This document shows, one piece after another, positions 61,603 through 64,000 of a stretch of 64,000 bases of DNA (its first letter is position 1; every line of letters begins with the position of its first letter). The translations under genes were made by a program, and so were the position numbers. A model generated the notes under the pieces. That model was not told where the DNA came from. It saw only the letters and a list, made by a program, of their open reading frames with translations, and did not search any database. This DNA is from a virus, in the IMG/VR virus record IMGVR_UViG_3300037070_006409, positions 1 to 64,000 of that record. The stretch is one strand, 5' to 3'.

Positions 61603-61893
61603 ATGCGCAAGACCAGTGACGTGACCGATGTCGGCTTCCCCTTCACCGACGACCGGGTGCCGTTCATCCTCATCGTTACCGGCGACAACCTCGTGGATGG
61701 ACACACGAAGGACGGTCGCGGTTTCGAGCACGCAAGCACCTTCGACAAGAAGCGAGCGCTGATCGAACAGGCAATTCAGCTCAGCGGTGTCGAAGGAGGC
61801 GACTGCTCCTTGCTCGCCGCCTGGCCCGGCGCCAAACGGACTGATGTATTCCTCGTGGACAACTACGACGAGGCCCTGGCGGCGTTCGGCTAA
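61603..61893 (+). CDS. Hypothetical protein
   Basis: A 96-residue alpha/beta protein (VPFILIVTGDNLVDGHTKDGRGFEHASTFDKKRALIEQAIQLSGVEGGDCSLLAAWPG, TDVFLVDNYDEAL). The fold looks compact. AAGGAACC lies upstream of ATG 61603. No family recognised. Confidence 0.55.
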   Translation: MRKTSDVTDVGFPFTDDRVPFILIVTGDNLVDGHTKDGRGFEHASTFDKKRALIEQAIQLSGVEGGDCSLLAAWPGAKRTDVFLVDNYDEALAAFG

Positions 61894-62238
61894 ATGCCCG
61901 ACAGCACCAAAGACCTGAATCCACTGACCGCCCGCGAGGCGTTGTTGGCGATCCTGCTGGTGATCCAAGACGATCACCGGCAGGTCTCCGGCTACCCGAG
62001 CCATCTGGAAACCCTGCGGGCGATAGAGCGCCAGGCGCGGGAGGGCCTTGACCGGAGGGGGATGGAGAACTTCGAGCTATCTGACCAGCTCGCAGATCGA
62101 CTGGCCGAAGCGCACGCCGCCCTTCGCGAGAGCGGAAATTGGGAGACCGATCACGAGACCGCAGAGATGATCGCGAAAGCCCTCGCGCTACCCCCCGACC
62201 TCGAAGCAATGGTCGAGAGGAGGATCGGCCTGCGATGA
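61894..62238 (+). CDS. Hypothetical helical protein
   Basis: A 114-residue protein starting directly after the preceding stop. Helices LTAREALLAILLVIQDDHRQV and FELSDQLADRLAEAHAALRESGNWETDHETAEMIAKAL. The region resembles the small helical linkers seen in 46300-47100 (RDAATEVLALMDE). Unknown. Confidence 0.55.
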   Translation: MPDSTKDLNPLTAREALLAILLVIQDDHRQVSGYPSHLETLRAIERQAREGLDRRGMENFELSDQLADRLAEAHAALRESGNWETDHETAEMIAKALALPPDLEAMVERRIGLR

Positions 62239-62510
62239 GGCTGCTTGGATTCGAGTTGACTTTGCGCGCTCGGCGGCTGCCACCACCACCACCGAGCCGC
62301 ATCGTCATTCCCTTGGTTCGTTTGCGGGACGTGCCCGCCCGCAGCTACTCGGTGCCAGCCGAGACGGTCGGCGTTGTCGAAGACACGACCGACGTGGGGC
62401 ATTTCATTAGCTGGTCAACAGGGGGCAGCTCCGGACCAATCCTTGACGAGGACTTGGTGCGGCTCGGTGAGGTATCGGTGTCATTGAAGGGCGCTGGGGG
62501 GGAACCGTGA
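62235..62510 (+). CDS. Hypothetical protein
   Basis: A 91-residue protein from ATG 62235 (ATGA). A basic Pro-rich start (RARRLPPPPPSRIVIPLVRL) is followed by SVPAETVGVVEDTTDVGHFISWSTGG. Beta-type composition. Unknown. Confidence 0.5.
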   Translation: MRLLGFELTLRARRLPPPPPSRIVIPLVRLRDVPARSYSVPAETVGVVEDTTDVGHFISWSTGGSSGPILDEDLVRLGEVSVSLKGAGGEP

Positions 62511-62815
62511 TCGGTAGGTGCTATCGCTGGCGCTCCGGTGCCTGCTCGGAAGGGCTGTGGAGGGTCGTCTGTCGGTGGCGCTGGCCGCAGAAGGGCGACC
62601 CGCTCACCTTCGTGCACCCCGTGACCAGCCAGGTACAGCTCGGCCACCCCGGCCAGGTCGGCCTCACTACTTTCGGCGACGACGGCCAACAAACTGAGTG
62701 GGAGCCGAGGCCCAGAGCCACCCTCAAGAACGTCGCCGTGAGGAATATCGAGACGGGGGAGCTGATGATCCGGCCCTGGTACCCGGCACCCCGCCAAGTG
62801 GAGTGCTCGGCATGA
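62507..62815 (+). CDS. Hypothetical protein
   Basis: A 102-residue protein from GTG 62507 (GTGA). Trp/Arg-rich start (CYRWRSGACSEGLWRVVCRWRWP), then beta strands (LTTFGDDGQQTEWEPRPRATLKNVAVRNIETGELMIRPWY). Unknown. Confidence 0.5.
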   Translation: MIGRCYRWRSGACSEGLWRVVCRWRWPQKGDPLTFVHPVTSQVQLGHPGQVGLTTFGDDGQQTEWEPRPRATLKNVAVRNIETGELMIRPWYPAPRQVECSA

Positions 62816-62841
62816 CTCGCGAAGCACTACGCGACTTCTGA
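62812..62841 (+). CDS. 9-residue relay mini-ORF
   Basis: ATG 62812 overlaps the previous stop (ATGA), encodes MTREALRDF and ends in TGA 62839-62841, whose last base is the A of the next ATG (62841). It bridges a 25-nt gap that has no ribosome site, so it would pass ribosomes from one gene to the next. Confidence 0.4.
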   Translation: MTREALRDF

Positions 62842-63440
62842 TGACTCGATCCGAAAAAGTGAGCGAAGCCCAAGAGCTTCGCAAGGGGGGAGCGAGGATC
62901 GGCGAGATCGCGAAGGTCATGGGCATCCCGATCTCAACCGCTGGCAATTATCTATCTGACCCCGATGGCTCTAAGGCCAAAGCCCGCAAGGACAGCTATC
63001 GAGGCACCTGCAAGGCCTGTGGCGCTAGCACTGACGGTTCTAATGGCACTGCACAAGCTCCAGACCGCTGTATCGAATGCGAGCTAAAAAGCCGGGCAGA
63101 CCATGAGAGAAACGGTCAACTGCTCCAGCTATGGAACAGAGGTCTCTCGGCTGCTGAAATAGGCGAGAAAATGGGACTGTCCTCTCAGCAGGTCATTGCT
63201 ATAGCTACTTACCTCCGAAATAAAGGGCTTGCGATAGAGCGGCGTCAACTCTCGCATGCGCCCGCCGATGTCGAGGCGCGCCATGGGGTCATCACCAAAT
63301 TGAAGGAGGGGGGGGCGACCAATGGGGAAATAGCCGACTTCCTAGGGACCACCCCTGATTCAGTGAGGATGATGCTCTGTCGGATGCGAGTCAGGAAAAA
63401 AGGCCCGGTCGCCCAAGAGGGTGAGTACGGTGGATCTTGA
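62841..63440 (+). CDS. Multi-HTH zinc protein, probable recent acquisition
   Basis: A 199-residue protein. Three helix-turn-helix units: EAQELRKGGARIGEIAKVMGIPISTAGNYL, LLQLWNRGLSAAEIGEKMGLSSQQVIAIATYL and VITKLKEGGATNGEIADFLGTTPDSVRMML. A zinc-like site lies between the first two (CKACGAS, CIECELK). The DNA is visibly less GC-rich than its neighbours, which suggests horizontal transfer. It may be a regulator or the DNA-binding part of a lost homing enzyme. Confidence 0.6.
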   Translation: MTRSEKVSEAQELRKGGARIGEIAKVMGIPISTAGNYLSDPDGSKAKARKDSYRGTCKACGASTDGSNGTAQAPDRCIECELKSRADHERNGQLLQLWNRGLSAAEIGEKMGLSSQQVIAIATYLRNKGLAIERRQLSHAPADVEARHGVITKLKEGGATNGEIADFLGTTPDSVRMMLCRMRVRKKGPVAQEGEYGGS

Positions 63441-63657
63441 CGAGGGCGTCTGCGCCGACTGCGGTAAGCCCCTCGGTGCGCGGGTGAATTGGTGCCTCGC
63501 CGGTAACGGCCGCGCCTACCACAACGACTGCGAGCCAGGGCCAGAGCCGGAGCCGCGCGAGGAACCGGAGGAGAGCCTGACCGAGCACGCCGAACGAGTC
63601 GCCCGTCGGGCCATCCACGGCCCCGGCTCTCGAGCCCTTGAGGAGGACCAGGCGTGA
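63421..63657 (+). CDS. Small Zn-site protein
   Basis: A 78-residue protein from GTG 63421 (GTG 63430 also possible). CADCGKPLGARVNWCLAGNGRAYHNDC is a LIM-like Cys/His site followed by an acidic tail with a short helix. It overlaps the next gene by 4 nt. Unknown. Confidence 0.55.
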   Translation: MSTVDLDEGVCADCGKPLGARVNWCLAGNGRAYHNDCEPGPEPEPREEPEESLTEHAERVARRAIHGPGSRALEEDQA

Positions 63658-64000
63658 TTCCCGAGGTCCGCCGCGACGACGGCACGATCGTCGGCCGCTC
63701 TTCGGGCTGGTCGAAACGCTGGGTGCGTCCGCGGCTCGGCCAGATCTGGCAACGCTTCACCTGCTGGGTCTTCGGCCACGACTGGTCGCCCTGGGAAGAG
63801 GACGACTACGACGGCCCCGGCGAAGAGCTGGAGGAGGGTGGCTTCATGCCCTTCTGTCGCCGCCTCTCCGCTCCGGGCGGCTACGGAGAACGGACGTGCC
63901 GGCGCTACTGCGGCGTGCACGAGCAGCGCTATCCGATCTCCGACGCGCCGATCAAGTGGGCCGAGAAGGTGATGGCCCAGGCGGCCGAAGTCCATCCGTC
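63654..64000 (+). CDS. Hypothetical protein, cut by the right window edge
   Basis: The frame opens at GTG 63654 (GTGA overlap) and is still open at the end of the window, giving at least 115 residues. Aromatic-rich (GWSKRWVRPRLGQIWQRFTCWVFGHDWSPW) with Cys/His residues (FCRRLSAPGGYGERTCRRYCGVHEQRY) that may bind zinc. The full length is not visible. Confidence 0.55.
   Translation, partial: MIPEVRRDDGTIVGRSSGWSKRWVRPRLGQIWQRFTCWVFGHDWSPWEEDDYDGPGEELEEGGFMPFCRRLSAPGGYGERTCRRYCGVHEQRYPISDAPIKWAEKVMAQAAEVHP

Noticed and set aside
62836-62860. CTGATGA followed by GAAA, as in a hammerhead ribozyme core
   Set aside because: No complementary stems I or II flank it. The string is the stop/start junction TGATG of two genes.
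1-64000. tRNA genes, integrase and attachment sites
   Set aside because: Scanning for T-arm GGTTCGA-type strings and recombinase motifs gave only matches inside coding regions. A tRNAscan run would be decisive.

Overview
The window reads as most of the genome of a virulent-looking, GC-rich, contractile-tailed phage (myovirus morphology), probably infecting an actinobacterium. Four lines support this. The base composition is strongly GC-rich (judged by eye, not computed). Almost every gene lies on the plus strand with ATGA, GTGA or TGATG overlaps. There are phage structural genes throughout. The promoters are of actinobacterial style: TANNNT boxes sit 6-9 nt before an ATG or GTG, which implies leaderless mRNAs. 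A homologue of the actinobacterial integration host factor mIHF is also present. I found no integrase, no tRNA and no CRISPR array, and I did not recognise a portal protein. The portal may lie just outside the window, because the terminase is near the right end and the head genes are at the left end, as in a circularly permuted genome.

Layout. 1-4.7 kb: small unknown genes, an HNH-like gene and putative head-associated proteins. 4.7-17.6 kb: head and connector module, with a prohead protease fused to a nested scaffold, an inserted-domain head protein, a Mu gpT-like major capsid protein, a repeat-bearing surface protein, a head-tail connector carrying an intein, and neck proteins. 17.6-33.3 kb: a PBSX (Xkd)-type contractile tail, with sheath, tube, chaperones joined by a -1 frameshift, a tape measure with two wall-degrading domains, LysM protein, hub, gp25-like protein, baseplate J, a tail-I/YmfQ-like protein and a tail fibre. 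33.3-36.3 kb: a divergent secreted metalloprotease, then lysis genes (M15-type endolysin, holin, lysozyme-like protein), a candidate small RNA and a strong terminator. 36.4-43 kb: recombination and replication (RecT, Cas4/RecB-like nuclease, replication wHTH protein, DnaC-like loader, RusA). 43-54 kb: a Ku-like protein, a histone-H1-like protein, a DNA adenine methyltransferase, an MmcB-like nuclease, an ASCH protein and many small Zn-binding or membrane proteins. 54-64 kb: the large terminase, an mIHF homologue, a DUF1643 protein and small accessory genes.

Regulation can be read from the sequence. One promoter class (GGTTTC-N16-TANNCT, four exact copies) precedes the protease, the nested scaffold, the sheath operon and the endolysin operon. 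A second class carries a conserved leader box (CACCACCCGA, often followed by ACCC) just upstream of the ribosome binding site of RecT, the replication operon, the metalloprotease and several accessory genes. An apparently independent RNA at 36236-36314, with its own -10 box and terminator, carries the exact complement of this leader box beside a UUCG-capped hairpin. This is the most interesting candidate system in the window. An equally simple alternative is an inverted copy of the leader.

The genome is heavily colonised by homing elements: eleven HNH, HNH-like or LAGLIDADG reading frames including the intein. Most are translationally coupled to the stop codon of the preceding gene. All functional calls rest on motifs read by eye. 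No database search was run.
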